From contig BGZK01001366.1 in NCBI GenBank assembly GCA_005406025.1, forward strand, positions 62,001-126,000: a DNA stretch of 64,000 bases, given 5' to 3'. The position numbers and the translations under genes were made by a program. The stretch's first letter is position 1. Each line of letters starts with the position of its first letter. Below, in pieces: positions 24,460 to 37,212 of the stretch. Under the pieces are notes generated by a model that did no database searches, had not been told where the DNA came from, and saw only the letters and a list, made by a program, of their open reading frames with translations. This DNA comes from Eumeta japonica. Its lineage: Eukaryota > Arthropoda > Insecta > Lepidoptera > Psychidae.

Positions 24460-26315
24460 ATGTCAACTTCAAAACACAAAAGCACTATTTGGAGCCATTT
24501 TGAAATTTCGACGTTGGATAATTCCAAAGCAACATGCCTATATTGTAAAGAAAATGTGTCTCGAGGTACCACCTCTAAAAGTTATAACACGTCAAACTTA
24601 TGGATCCACATGAAGAGGCACCATAATAGTGAATTGGACACCGCTTCGACCTCAAAACAACTACTCAGAAAACCAAGCGCGACGAGGAGGGCGGTCTACA
24701 ACCACAACCAAAGAGACAAGCAACTTTGTCAGAGATAATCGATAAGAAATCACTTTATGTCGACGACGACGTTCGGGCAAAGATATAACTCTCACTATTG
24801 CTGAGCAAATATGTGGATATGGAGCCTTTGATTTAGTAAACAAAATAGGCTTCCAAAGATTGATAAAAACTGTGTCCAAAATATAAAATGGTTTCGCGGT
24901 TCCACATTACAGAAAAAGTCATACCAGAAATGTATCAGCGAGTGAGAGCTAAAGTACTAGAACTATTAAAGGACCTGCCGCATATTGTGATAACCACCGA
25001 CATCTGGACAAGTGACTCTTCTTCGCAATCCAATGATTTTATTAGCTTGACAGCACATGGAATCACTGCAACTTTGAGTACAAAAGTTACTGTCTTGAAG
25101 TTTTGCCATTCGATGGATCGCACACAGGTATAAACATTGCAAGCAACCTCAACAAGGCTTTTCATGATTGGAGTATACAAGACCGAGTTCGAGCTATAGT
25201 TTCTGACAACGCAGCAAACATTAGTGTCGCTATAAGAGAGATTCAAGAAACGTATAATGTTGTACCTGTAAAGTGTTTGGCTCACTCATTGCAACTGGTA
25301 ATCAAAGCCAGGCTTTTAAAGATGATAAAGTCAAAGAAATGATAACCAAAGCAAGGTCTATTATAGGACATTTTAGTCATTCCACGAGCAGCAATAAGGT
25401 ATTAAAAGAAATGCAAGATACACATAATATTGCCAACCATGTCTTAATACAGGATATATCTACACGTTGGGACTCGACACTACAGGCATTGAGGCGTTTG
25501 CTAGAACAACGAGTTGCAGTGCAAGCTTGTCTACCTCGTATAACTTGCAAAGCAGAACTTACAACTGAAGAATGGATAATGATGGAGAAGGTGGTGAATA
25601 TTTTGCGGTATTTTGAAGAAGCCACAAAGTCAATCAGCAAATCCACTGCTACGTTGTCTGACGCCATTCCATTAATTAACAGTCTTCGAAAATTATTAGA
25701 AAATATGAGAGGTTCGTCGCCGAGAGAAGAGGAGAATATATCGCAAAAATTAGCGGGTGACTTGTTAATGGCTCTTAATGAACGTTTCGAAGACTTGGAA
25801 AATGAAGAGATATATTGCTTAGCCACAACGCTTGATCCTCGATATAAAACACGGATATTTCAACTACACTCTACAACATCTACAGCAAAAGCGTCTTGTG
25901 GAGTTAATCATCAACCTTAACGAAGATTTATATTCCGAAAATGCTTCGGACATGGTCGCACCTACACCGAGCACAAGTTCTGAGATGACTGCTAGTGGTG
26001 GCCTTTGGAGCGTTTGTGAAAATATTATTAGAGAGTCCGAAGAAGATGATCCCTGTCAACTCTGAGCAGCAATAACTCTCTCAAAGAAGAAGTCGAGAAG
26101 TACCTAAGATCTCCCAATATACCCAGAGACGCAGATCCGCTACTTTTCTGGCACAATGACGTCTTATACCCACATTTGAAAAACTGGCGCAGAAGTACTT
26201 CAGTTTCCAAATGAGCTCTGTTGCATCCGAGAGGCTATTTTCCACCGCAGGTCTCATTCAAACAGACTTGCGAAACCGCCTTTCTCCACAAAATTTGAGA
26301 ATACTTTGCTTTTAA
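24460..26315 (+). pseudogene. hAT transposase with N-terminal BED zinc finger, frameshifted
   Basis: The likely start is ATG at 24460 (MSTSKHKSTIWSHFE). A BED finger follows, with C-x2-C (CLYC) and H-x3-4-H (HMKRHH), in the frame that ends at 24738. The core continues in other frames. ITTDIWTS, with the first catalytic Asp at 24999-25001, lies in the frame from 24888. VSDNAAN, with the second Asp at 25205-25207, follows a shift near 25105. The TRWDST block lies in the frame 25273-25920. The C-terminal dimerisation block, ASERLFSTAG, has its Glu at 26229-26231 and the frame ends at TAA 26313. Breaks are visible near 24738, 25105, 25315, 25830, 26064 and 26212. All landmark residues survive, but no single frame could give a transposase. 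AATAAA signals follow at about 26366 and 26426. Confidence 0.9.
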
Positions 26316-26511
26316 ACAAAAATCTTATAAATGTTAATTTTAATTATTAATATGTTAAGTATGTAATAAATCCACCATATTTTTTAAAATGTTTAATCTT
26401 TTAATGTCAATGCTACTACTTATTTAATAAAGAAATAACCCAAAGCGTATTTTATTTGTAGCTAGAAGTTTTATATTTTATTACCTTATCATTTATTTGA
26501 ATTTTCTAGGC

Positions 26512-26598
26512 GTATCGATATCGGTATCGGTATCGGCGATATTTTAGTAAAAGTATCGGTATCGGTATCGTATCGGCCAAAGGCGTATCGATGCATCC
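26512..26598 (-). repeat. hAT right subterminal repeats and terminal inverted repeat
   Basis: TATCGGTATCGGTATCGG-type words, the inverse of the left-end array, run up to the terminal GATGCATCC. Confidence 0.8.
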
Positions 26599-26606
26599 CT
26601 TTAAAC
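26599..26606 (+). repeat. 8-bp target-site duplication, right
   Basis: CTTTAAAC follows the right end of the hAT element and matches 24037-24044 exactly. Its first bases may overlap the inverted repeat. Confidence 0.75.
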
Positions 26607-27045
26607 ACCAAAATTTTTTTTAGTCAATTGTCCCCTCCCTCCAGGTAAACGGTTGTTATTGAATATGTTTAATAATCACGGTATTAGTGATTATAACGAA
26701 ATTCAAAGGAAAACTATTACGGCTAAGTAGGCTTTACTAGTTAAGGAGTAATAGTGGACCAATTTATAAAATTTACTTGGAGAATTATAAAGCAAAATTT
26801 CATTGAAAATTACTTAGATGTCTGTTGGTGGTATGAAATAGTTACTAAGTTATGAACCATGTAAACATCCTTAACAATCCTATGTGAGCTTGATTTTAGC
26901 CATTATATGTTTAAAGTTTATTAGCCGTGAACTCAATTATTATGATCAGACTAAAAAAACACTTCTTTTTATTCCGCATATTATGACGGGGAACTACGGA
27001 ACCTTACATTGCGCGTGGGCCCGACATCTTGGCCGACTTTAAGTA
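26607..27045 (+). repeat. right part of the GGGTTCCGTAG repeat element
   Basis: The part continues after the hAT copy and closes with AACTACGGAACCTT (26992-27005), the inverted counterpart of the left end. It is followed by GCGCGTGGGCCCGACATCTTGGCCGACTTT, which resembles the usual outer end of this family. Confidence 0.6.
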
Positions 27046-30000
27046 TTAGCTATAAAAACGTACCGACCACAGAACCTTTCACTGCGCTTTTTCTGATACA
27101 CTCTTAGCTGTTTTTTTTCCATAAAGTTGAAAAGGTTTTAAGACTAAAAGACTGCCTCATGTGTATGTACGATTCACACTTGGTTGATTTAACTGTCATC
27201 GAGAAAGGTCAAACACGGTGTTCGTTAGGGCTACGTTATTATTTAATGGTCTTTTTATTCGGTTCTAATTATTACAAACAATTAATTAAAAACAACTCTA
27301 AACTAAGCATTTCAGTTTTAAAAATCTACTATAACTAAATAAGCTAGCAATATTTTATGTGCTGAAGGCGTTATCATTATTAACATTATCGTTATTAGGT
27401 TTTCAAATTACCCCCAGATATGAGCCCGGTCCGGGTATTTAAAATGTAAATGTGATGAACAAAATGACTTGCACATAATCTATGATTGTGATCTAAGTTT
27501 CAGTGCATGGCCGTGCGCGCGGTCATCGACGCATGCGCGCCCGCTGCTTACGCACTACGCCCGCTCGCCGAAATATAGCCACTCTAATTATTATTGTCGT
27601 GCATTTTATTAGTAATTTTATTTATGTGGAGGCTTGCTCGAACGTACATTTTCGTCGGTTTAGTAAAGGTTCGCTTGTGGTGTGATTTCTTGAGGACGTG
27701 GCAATTTATGGATGGTCAGTTATGCTACTTGACCTACTCTATTGTTTTCTATGGGTGTCGATTAAGTCGAATACAGGTTTTTTCCGAAAATCTTCCTACA
27801 GTAATTCGATTCCGAGATAATTAACGAGCAATATAAATCTAACGGTCGGTGATATTTGGAAAGTAAGTAAGAGTAGTTCTACGCAGAAAAGTCACCGGTA
27901 CTACGACCGCTAATCGGCCTACTCAACGTGGTTATAAAGGCACACCCTTTTAATAGGACGTACGTCAGAGTGGCGACCCTCTGAAGCAATCTGCATTAGT
28001 GCCGTAAACTATCAATAATCATGATGAAGATTAAAAGTAGGTAACGGATATGGGTAACAAAAATCACGTAGGTGTTAGAATTTCAATAAAATTATGTATA
28101 GAATATTTCACAAAATACATTGTCAATGCAAAATTTTCAAGGGTAATATGTTAATATGATTTGCAATTTTATTTAAAATAAAAAAGGCACTCACTGTGCA
28201 ATTAAAGTCAAAATATATATTTTTAAGTGATTGAAATGGAAAACGTTGCAACATACCTACAATATATTTTGCATAAAATCAAATTTTAAAAAGTCAATAT
28301 GTTTAAGTTGCAGTTTAAGTATATTTTTTGTCTAATAACTGTCTTGTCATGTCTTGAAACACACAAAGCGGTGAACGTCACTACTCCTGATTTGGCAATC
28401 AAAATAATTTTTAATTGCGTTTAATGCCACAACTATTATGCTCCTGCATAATATTCCAAAGTTCTGAAATCAAAACTCTGACGTAGACATCAGCTGAAAT
28501 TTGCCAAGTGGCAGCCTGCGCCAAAGAGGGCGGGTGCAAATTCGTGCTCAACAGATGTCGCAACCTGACGTACGGTCCGCATTCCAATATTGATCCTATA
28601 TTAACGCAAACCTCAAAAATTGTCTCCATGGCCATCTAGAATGTATATAGTACATGCGCTGTAAATACTAATGACATTGTATAATACCTAGTTTTTCGAG
28701 GACAACTGAATCTCCATGTTCAGATCTTAAGGTTTTGTTTTATTGCGCAATCTTTATCTTTTGCTAATTGCAAAATGTATATATACTAAACGTCGCGTGT
28801 TCCAAAAACTAGCATTGAGTTGTACGTCACAGTCCGAAAGAGCTGAAAAAAAAAATTGAATAAGGCTGTTCATAACTCCAAACTTACATCACATATCTAC
28901 AAATTTAACAAAGTATTTCGTTAATATTAAAAAACAGGATCAGATGTCGTATATGCGACAGGCCGCCCCGCCCCTCGCGCCGCCCAAACAAGGCAGAGCC
29001 ACACGCGCCTCGTATTTCGCATTTCAAACAGATCCGAAGCATCCGAAGTCAGCCGCATTTTTGTCAGTTTTCATTTTTTCCTACCACACTCGTTCGCCGC
29101 CGCGCCGCGTGCGCGGACCGACCGACTACATCGTGTCGATCCTTCTAACATTGTATTTATCATACATAGTCATAAATATAAGAAGAACTCTGAATAAGTG
29201 GGAAAAGAGGGCGCTAGTCGGTGGACTTTAATTTTATTACGGTCGCCTGGTGCGGTATGCAGTTGACGTTTGTCATGCATTTTGTCGACGAGCGCCGAAA
29301 CCTTCATACGTGGATTTGATAAAAAACTCATCGATATGTGAAATAAATCTAACCAATTCGCGATCCTGACATAGTATTAACAACATATCGGGTTAATTTG
29401 CTCCGGTTACGCGTCGCGCATTATATTGGCGATTACTGTAAGACTGAATCAACTAAGAAATTCGACACAAACCGAAAAGTGGGATTAATTGAAAAATATT
29501 AAAACTTATAAGTTCGTTTCTCCAGGAAGGAGCAAATCAAATTCAACGAGCAGTCACGCCGACCAGACCAGCGAACAGCTTCCGGAAGGCGAACGGAACA
29601 GAGTGGAGCTCCGGCCGCGGCATCGACCGCAAAAGTTCTGCGTCCAAGAATTGAAATATCTTCGTGGCTATGGTCAACGACGAATCATTTGAATGTGAAA
29701 CGAATACAAACCACGAAATGGTTTTATTACGTATCGCTCATCTTAAGAAAAAAAGAAGTCTTTACTATTCAAGATAAGATTTTTTCCCGCTCTCGAGTCA
29801 AAATCGAGAAAATATATTTATCACCGTTTCAGAAACACAACAAGGAAAGACGTGACGCCTTCAAGCTTATTTTTTTGCTCAAATATTACAATGATATGTT
29901 TTTTTTTTGTATTTACACTGTGGCAGTATCAATATAGAGAAAACATTAACATCTTTACCTACATGCACAATATTTTCGTAAAAAACGTGACAATGGCCAA

Positions 30001-30184
30001 GCTCACCACCTCCCATGGCCCCTCCGAAAAAATACAGTCTTCCTTAAAGTTGGCTCTTGGAGATTTTTACTTATTATGAGCTCGAACCGCTCACCTGTAT
30101 GTGCCACAGCGCCCGCCAACCGTCTCGACATATACCCTATAGGGATGTCTTAATCCTTCAAATCTGGCGCTCCACAACTAAATA
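27046..30184. other. noncoding stretch, a few unexplained open frames
   Basis: GC-richer patches lie at 27505-27570, 28960-29110 and 29525-29650. The patch at 29525 follows a splice-acceptor-like TTCGTTTCTCCAG and stays open to 29691. The minus frame 28411-28635 has moderately balanced composition but no known motif. No gene is claimed. Confidence 0.4.
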
Positions 30185-30440
30185 CTATAATCGGGTCTGC
30201 GCGCGCGCGGGCCACGTAATTTTCCGTCGTTAGCGAATATCCCGTCGCCGGCGTTCCGTTAATAATGATGATCGAAAAATAACGCACGTAACACCTTTCG
30301 CGGTAATTACGCGCCGATGCCGTTTTCCGGTGAAATACCGCCCCGGGGCGTTATTGGGCCGTAGTTTTGCGCCGGTGGATACGGTTCGGAAATAATTACG
30401 TGGGAATATTTATTATTTCTACATGTTAACTCGTACGAGT
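30185..30440. promoter_or_regulatory. candidate conserved regulatory block with TAATTA cores
   Basis: GC-rich words (GCGCGCGCGGGCCACG, CCGCCCCGGGGCG) alternate with TAATTA at 30304-30309 and 30393-30398, TTAATAATGATGATCG near 30259 and a CACGTAAT-like site near 30214. This mosaic resembles developmental enhancers. It is inference from texture; the motifs are visible. Confidence 0.3.
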
Positions 30441-30964
30441 CGCACGAGTTGTATTTTTAGTAAAATACAACTAATTCTATGTCAGTTGTTCAGTCATTTT
30501 TTTTTGTGTGAGCCATTATCATAGCGTCGGGGTGGGTAATAAGAGTCTTTTAGTCTAAACATGCCAAAAGAAAAAGATGATATACACTATGAAAAGGTGA
30601 TATTGAAAATGCAAGAGGAAAGCTCTCGATCAGCAATCCTTCTTATGAACAGATATGTAAAACAATTGGTATATATGACTGTTTGCCGGACGAGCACACA
30701 CGCCTGTATTGCTAAGTTCTAGAAGAACTCTGACAGAGATAAAGAAAATTACAGATTGGTTTATTGTTTTTACTATTGTCGTTGTGCTTGTCATTATTTC
30801 CATTGCACTACACGGTGTCTGTTCATCATTTGGATTATAAATACGGCAGGTTTAATATCTCCTACTGTTTTTTACTTTTTTTTTAAATCTCTACACGTGA
30901 TCTACGAATGAAAATGAAAAAGAATTTCGACGAGGGATCGTCTGCAGATTGTTTTAGATCATAT

Positions 30965-31141
30965 GTGGGCAACCACCGGCCCGCTTTAAGATTTAAGACG
31001 GCCCGCGAGATCTTTTGCAAAATTTCATATCTGATATCTATCGCTAAAAATTATAAACACTAGGTTCAAAACACTAATTTAAAATGCACTACTTTTTTAA
31101 CGCGGCCCGCGAATGTATTTACATGCTAAAGCTAGGCCCAC
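30965..31141 (+). mobile_element. probable small non-autonomous hAT-like element
   Basis: It begins GTGGGCAACCACCGGCCCGC and ends GCTAGGCCCAC, giving a short inverted end (GTGGGC / GCCCAC). GGCCCGC recurs inside (30979, 31002, 31103), as in many hAT elements whose ends read TGGGCAAC..GGCCCGC. There is no coding capacity. A target duplication was not clearly seen. Confidence 0.4.
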
Positions 31142-31319
31142 AACATGTCAAAGGTACTTCATATTTTTCTTATTTATTTATATTCATAACTCATAACGCT
31201 CGGCGGAGACCTTAGATGACCATTACTAAATACATACATATAACTTAACATCAGTGTTCATATACAACAACAAACGCCTGTCCGGTCACCACGATAGAAC
31301 GTAGTCGCGACTCCCAAGC

Positions 31320-31515
31320 GCTGACGTATCAAACGGACGGCCGTCCTCCGGGCGAGAGGCCCTCGCGGGAGGTCCGCGGCGTGGTGTTCGATCGCTGAAA
31401 CAATCCCAGGCATTTGGCGGTGTGACCGGGGCGCGGTCGTTCGACGCCCACAGTCCCCGCTCGGGGCGGGGACGCACCCTCGTGGTCGAGGTGAAAGTTT
31501 TTTGCGCGCATCCGC
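31320..31515. other. isolated GC-rich block with small inverted repeats
   Basis: A sharply bounded GC-rich stretch contains GTCCCCGC..GCGGGGAC as an 8-bp stem with a 5-nt loop near 31453, and GACGGCCGTC near 31335. Minus-strand frames across it are composition-driven. Its origin is unknown. Confidence 0.35.
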
Positions 31516-34500
31516 GACTTGTTTCGTTTTAGCGGGAATAATGGATGAGACTTTACGTTATTGTATCAGAATTAATGAAAGACTTGTTAACGGTATGTCA
31601 TATGATGACTCAGCCGGCGGACGGCTTTATGTGAGAGATTTTATAAGATGTTAAAGTTGTTGGACTTTTTTATTTTGAATTACTTAACAAAATGAATAAA
31701 TAGTTAAAATGAATATATTGTTGTTGTATTCGATGTTTGTCATTCTATAGATGAAGCATGCTCTTCGACACCTATTTTATTTCAAGTAAAATAAAAAAGA
31801 ACATTAATTAATTAATAATTTATTCTCACTTATTTAAAAATTAATTCAAATGTCGATTAAGATATATACTATATTACACTGAATAATAATGAAACCTTTA
31901 TATAGAAATGTATGAATAAGCCATTGCTTTCAATAAAAATTAAATATATATTGAGCATACAATTGAAAGAAGATATAACCACAAAATAAAAGACAATTTA
32001 CGGTATTTGAGGCTTATTCAAAGATTTGAAGATTTTCAATACATATGATTTTGATGACGAAGGTATTATAAAATTCAATGGAAAAATAACCTAGACAGTT
32101 AAGTTCATAAAATATATGTAATTTGTTCGTGATTACATAAATATTACTATATTTAAACATAAATAATTCAACAACACCTCCAGTAGAACGTATCTTAATG
32201 ACGATTTTCATTACAGGCATTTCCATTTGTTTCCGTTCGGCGCACAAGCGGCGCGCCGGGCGATGTGCCCGTGCGCACCCGCTGTTATTGCCCGGCTAAC
32301 GCAATATGTCGATTAAAAAACCCATGCCCGGCTAATTATTTCAAAGTTACCATTTGCGATAATCGCTTCGTTACAAAGTTAATGCCACTCGAAACGTTAT
32401 GAGCGTTTTCGTTTCGAGTTTTCGAGTCGAAATCAAAACTGCCAGGCCAATGTGGTCTCCGTTGCTGGCGTTAAGTAGACTGAATCAGCAACCGCGCCTG
32501 GTGTTAGCCGTCTTTGAAAAAAAAAGAAGCGTAGTAAATGACATAGCTACTTTTTTATATCGTTTTTCTAATGTATTATTATATCGGAACGACACTTAAC
32601 AGTTCTTATATTTCAGAATAAGTATAAATACCAGCTACAAAAGCCATGATATCTATGTTTATCACATATAAATCTCATCATGTAAAAAGATGCGATACTG
32701 AACAAAATGGAAAAACGTTGAGTGAGCCATATGATCGCTTCGTACGAACGATCTTGCTGCTCATAAAACCCGTCTAAGCAAAGTTAGCAAATCGTTTAAG
32801 GGGCAATGCGCTTTTATAATAAGATCCCAGCTGAAATTGAAAATTTGCTTTTTTATGAATTTAAATGTTTCGCTAAAAGAAATATATATGGCTAGGGCTA
32901 TTATATCGTATCTGAATATCTAAATGAAAAGAGCCCATGGAATTGAACTGCTTGGCTATCAAGCTACTTCATATTCTTTCTAAACGTCGACTAAATTATT
33001 AATTACTCAATACTTTGTATTAATGAATAAATAAAGATCAACCCTTGATTTTCTTGCCCATTCTTCTCAAGGTAAATCAGCATTTGGAATGGGTAATAAT
33101 GTCGAAAAATTTATTAATGATGTATTCAAAGTGTAATTTCATTACCTACGAAATAAGGATATTTTTGATTTGATATACATATACGCTTTTAAAATGCAAT
33201 GGCAATTCCTTATTATCTGATATATTGCTCAGATTAGCGAAAATTTAATATCCAAAAGTTTGTCGTTTTAAAATACAATACTTTCGTTTGCAATACACAT
33301 TGTTGATTAAAACAAAATTATCACGTCACAATAAATTATTAGTTAAGACGCTGATTAAAGTCTCGAGGAAAAATTAAAACATATCGTTTACGACATTTTA
33401 TATATTTTTCATGTGGAAAAATAAATACTACAATTAATTAGCTGTTATATTGTAACGGCTAATTAAAAATATTTGTAATTTAATATGACATTGTACAAGT
33501 TGCGTCTATCGTTTTATAAATTAACTATACCAAGATGCTGTTTAGAAAACTAATGTGCCTGTATAGACTATTCACGGCACAGTCTAATAATGAAATACAT
33601 GGATTATGAAATAAATTTTATGAACGAAGCTATATAATTGGGTATATTGTCCAAAATAAAAATTTAATCTTTAACATGCGTAAGCCATATCTAAATGTGT
33701 AATTTAATTTAAACGATTTGTATAATTGGCTTGTATTTGAACAAAATAAGTTATTTAAATATAACACAAATAAATATAAAATATACATATTACATACAAT
33801 TTTGTATTTAATTGTTAAGTGACAAAAGAAAAAAATGAATTCTTTATTGGCGGTTAAATTTTATATAGAAATTTATAAAAAACTCTAAATCGCAAGCCTG
33901 TTCATTTTATTTGTTCAAAAACATATATAACATACCACAAATCAAGGCAGCAATTTATTTGAGTTTCATGACAGGGTGCATGGCTACACTTCGGAAAATA
34001 ATCAATTAAAGGAACTAATAAATAAATTAAAATTTCTACTTAAAAATTAATGACATGCATGATTGTCATAATTCAAATTATTTTAGTAGCGTCCCTGTGT
34101 ACTCTCGCTTTTCTATAGAGTAATTATTATTTTAATTACATTCGTTATTTATTATATTATTCTTTAACTGTCTATGTCTTTTTTCTCAAATTAAAATCAC
34201 ATCAAAGTCCAATTGTCATTGGATTTGAAAAATGTTTTAACGAGACCTCTCTGAACATTTTATCGGTTTTGCATAACTTTTTTTCTTTATCTGTACAATA
34301 AATACATCTGTCTAACCAAATTCAAGGACAAAATTATACATATTCGTCGCTTTGTGCATTCTAAGAGCACAGGTTATCATATAAATGTGGGTAATTGTTG
34401 TCTTATAAGATATTTGATCCGTCTTACCTAGGTATGTTGTATACCTAGGTAAATATCTAGGTATACAACAACGTAACAGCACCAGCGGGTATATTTAACT

Positions 34501-37212
34501 GTCCCTATTTACCTCGCAGGTGAGCTCACAGAAATCGCCTATGCCGTTCTAAACAGATTAAAGTAGATTACTTAAACGATAGTAGGCGGCAATAAATCGC
34601 AAGGAGCGATGCGAGCGCCGATTGCGGCTAAAGGACGCTTTGATTGAACGGACTGGACACGGGGCTGATAGCGGCGCAGGCTTAGCATTAATACCGATCG
34701 GATGGGACACGGTATTCCCGCTGATGTCCACGCTCATACCAGAATCTTAATAATAATATCTGGATGAAGTGACCTACATCCATACACACACACTTATACC
34801 GCTCCGATGAGACTTATGACGTCCAGATTTGATAGACCAAATTTAATTCTCCACTGGCGTATTTATATTTGAATGTTGTAGCCTGCGATCGAATTCCAGA
34901 TTCCTCGATGGAAGGCGACAGTTTCGTGTTTAGCCTAAACTGAGTAGCACTTTGAACTCAAATTCGATTTCCATGTGGTTCTCAATATGATCGGGGCTAA
35001 CCTCATTTCTTCTCGTGGTAACAGAAAACCAAGAGATTACTAGACAATGTTTTGACACCTAACGATAGTAATGTACCGCCGCAACTACAATAACAACCCA
35101 GACTGTGAATACTTTGACCGATGAAGCGATAACCGTTTGTGTCATGAGATTATTACGAAACTGCTCTTCTTATAACATTAAAAATCCATTAGCAGAATAA
35201 GAATATATTTGTTCTTTGTAGTTTGCGTTATATTGTATGTATTTATAAGTTATTTTCCACTTGTTATGTTGAACGAGCTGTGGTCGAGTGCTTATTGATC
35301 TAAAATCTAGTTGATCTATAAAATTTGGCAGGATTTCAATAATTTGCTTTACATCTATTGATGATTATTTCGTATCTGTTGAGCAAGTCAATTACTCGTC
35401 GACAAGGATAATAGACTTGGAAATTAATTTTGTTTTTATATCTTGAATATAAATTTTATTAAATAAAATAAGATGTTTTAAGATATAAGTATTGATATTA
35501 CACAATTTTCCTACAGATTTTTTATATATGAGCTTTGAAAAAGTTAATTTAGTATATTAAAAAAAAACAATTTTACTAATACAATGTCAATGTTTGATTT
35601 ACAAATCATGGCCAAAATTTCATGTTCTAAGGATTGAAATAATACATTCTGGAATAAGTATAATTTACCTTTTATTGAAGAAATATATAAAATAAAATTG
35701 TTATATAGCCACTTTTAATTTTTTTGCTGAATCATTCGACGTCCACTAATACATAATTCATATACTTAGAAACTTATAATTTACAACTAATACACAATAA
35801 CTTAAACTTCAAATGCAAACAAGAAGTAAACAAGGATTTAAATCTTATGTCATGATGGTACGCGGATTATTTTCGCCAATCATGCTAAGCCTGTCGTAGA
35901 GTATGCAACGTCGCGCCTTCCTCTACAGTATTTGCATATTAAATTAATTAACCGCTCTTACACGCGAGGTATTTTACTTAATAAGATAGCAATATATACT
36001 AACATATAACTATATTATAAAAGACGCCAACACGACGTGCCTGTTTGTCATTTACAGGCTTCTATGGGATTAGAAAAGTTCTCTATATCCTAAGTTGTAA
36101 CCGGTGACACTGCTAGTGCCGCTCGAATGGCTACTGCGTCTACTCGCTTCGGTGGTTCAACGAGGCGGTTCCTGCACGGACTCGCAAGTTTATGGCAATC
36201 CGTAAATTTTGAATAGTACTTTTTAAATGGATTTATTTTGGAAACGAACTGACAAGATTCGTTAAATATACGATTTCTTCTTATATTGCATATAATTAAA
36301 AATGAAATAATTATTTATTTCCTAGTGCTCGGTACAGACACTATTAAGACCCTTCATAACCAAACTTGTGTTTTACTTGCCGCCTTTCGGTAACATAGTC
36401 TGCTTATTTGTATTGTCCGTTATAAGCATAATATAAGGTTATGAGGTCACTTTTGCAATAGACGAACTGGTTTTCGAGGTGAAGTTAACTGATCATAAAA
36501 TGAAAATGAATGAAATTCATATCGATATGCAATCTCTATGTTCTTTACAATAATTACCTGTTAATGTTTTTATAACACATAGAATTAAAAAGCTTTTTAT
36601 ATACATCTCAAAATCGTACCGAAAAATGAATATATTCATATTTGGCTAAATCTAATCAAATGTAGTTTATCACTATTTCACAATATTGAAATACGTATTG
36701 AACTTATTACGTTTTCCGAAATAAAATATTCTACTCAAGAATTATTGCTATTTACTCATATTTACTTGGCGTGACTATTTAGTCCGATTCGAGTTCGATT
36801 ATAGATATTATGTTTCCAAAATTATGGGCAAAAATATAATCAGAAATATGTTTGAATATAATTTCTTTAAATGTATCAAATGCACAATTAATGGTGAGCA
36901 AAAGTTTACAATAACTTATTTTTTAATAGGGCTTAGACGTAATAAACGAAACTATATAAATAATAATGGCCACGAAAACAAAAATATTTCTCTATAAATA
37001 TGAATAGTTTAATTAAATTGGCTATGTGCTAATTTATCCGAAAATAATGGGACTCGTCAAAAAACGTGAAACTTCCTTCTCTTTTATCACCTTTTGGTGT
37101 TTATCAAAAATGAATCTGTTGGCCATTGTAGTAATTATTTTTTATGAAATTCCCAATAGCTCCTCTAGCATTCACCACAACTAAATAGATACAATCATAT
37201 GAATGATTTGAT
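31516..37212. other. long AT-rich noncoding stretch
   Basis: No gene seen. A GC-richer block at 32230-32420 repeats GCCCGGCTAA twice (about 32291 and 32325) and holds GCTAATTATTTC, which may be regulatory. Overlapping hairpins lie at 34424-34469. The rest is simple AT-rich DNA. Confidence 0.5.
34424..34469. repeat. overlapping inverted repeats (two alternative hairpins)
   Basis: TTACCTAGGTAT (34424-34435) is the perfect inverse of ATACCTAGGTAA (34441-34452). GTTGTATACCTAG (34436-34448) is the perfect inverse of CTAGGTATACAAC (34457-34469). The two stems share bases, so only one can form at a time. Confidence 0.85.

Larger units (their letters stand above)
24045..26598 (+). mobile_element. 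hAT-superfamily DNA transposon, full-length but broken
   Basis: The element has hAT-like ends: CAGGGATGCATC on the left, and GATGCATCC on the right, which is inverted to it. It is flanked on both sides by the 8-bp direct repeat CTTTAAAC, the length hAT insertions produce. Both ends carry many GATACC / GGTATC words, a subterminal repeat pattern expected for transposase binding. Inside is a BED-finger transposase gene in the + direction, broken by several frameshifts. The last G of a canonical CCCTG right end is absent, so the exact cut site on that side is ambiguous by one or two bases. The intact ends and target duplication suggest a fairly recent insertion, or mobilisation by another copy. 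Confidence 0.92.

Noticed and set aside
25377..25826. 149-codon minus frame inside the hAT element
   Set aside because: It is antisense to the transposase frame that contains the TRWDST block.
31330..31510. Possible rRNA fragment suggested by GC-rich text
   Set aside because: I could not match it to any conserved rRNA segment that I know.
32014..32247. Minus frame with KQMEMPVMKIVIKIRSTGG, faintly like the KGKMPIDLVIDERD part of the MEIS domain
   Set aside because: Only a few residues agree, the preceding HELCDNFCHRYISC part is absent, and the flanks lack matching splice sites.
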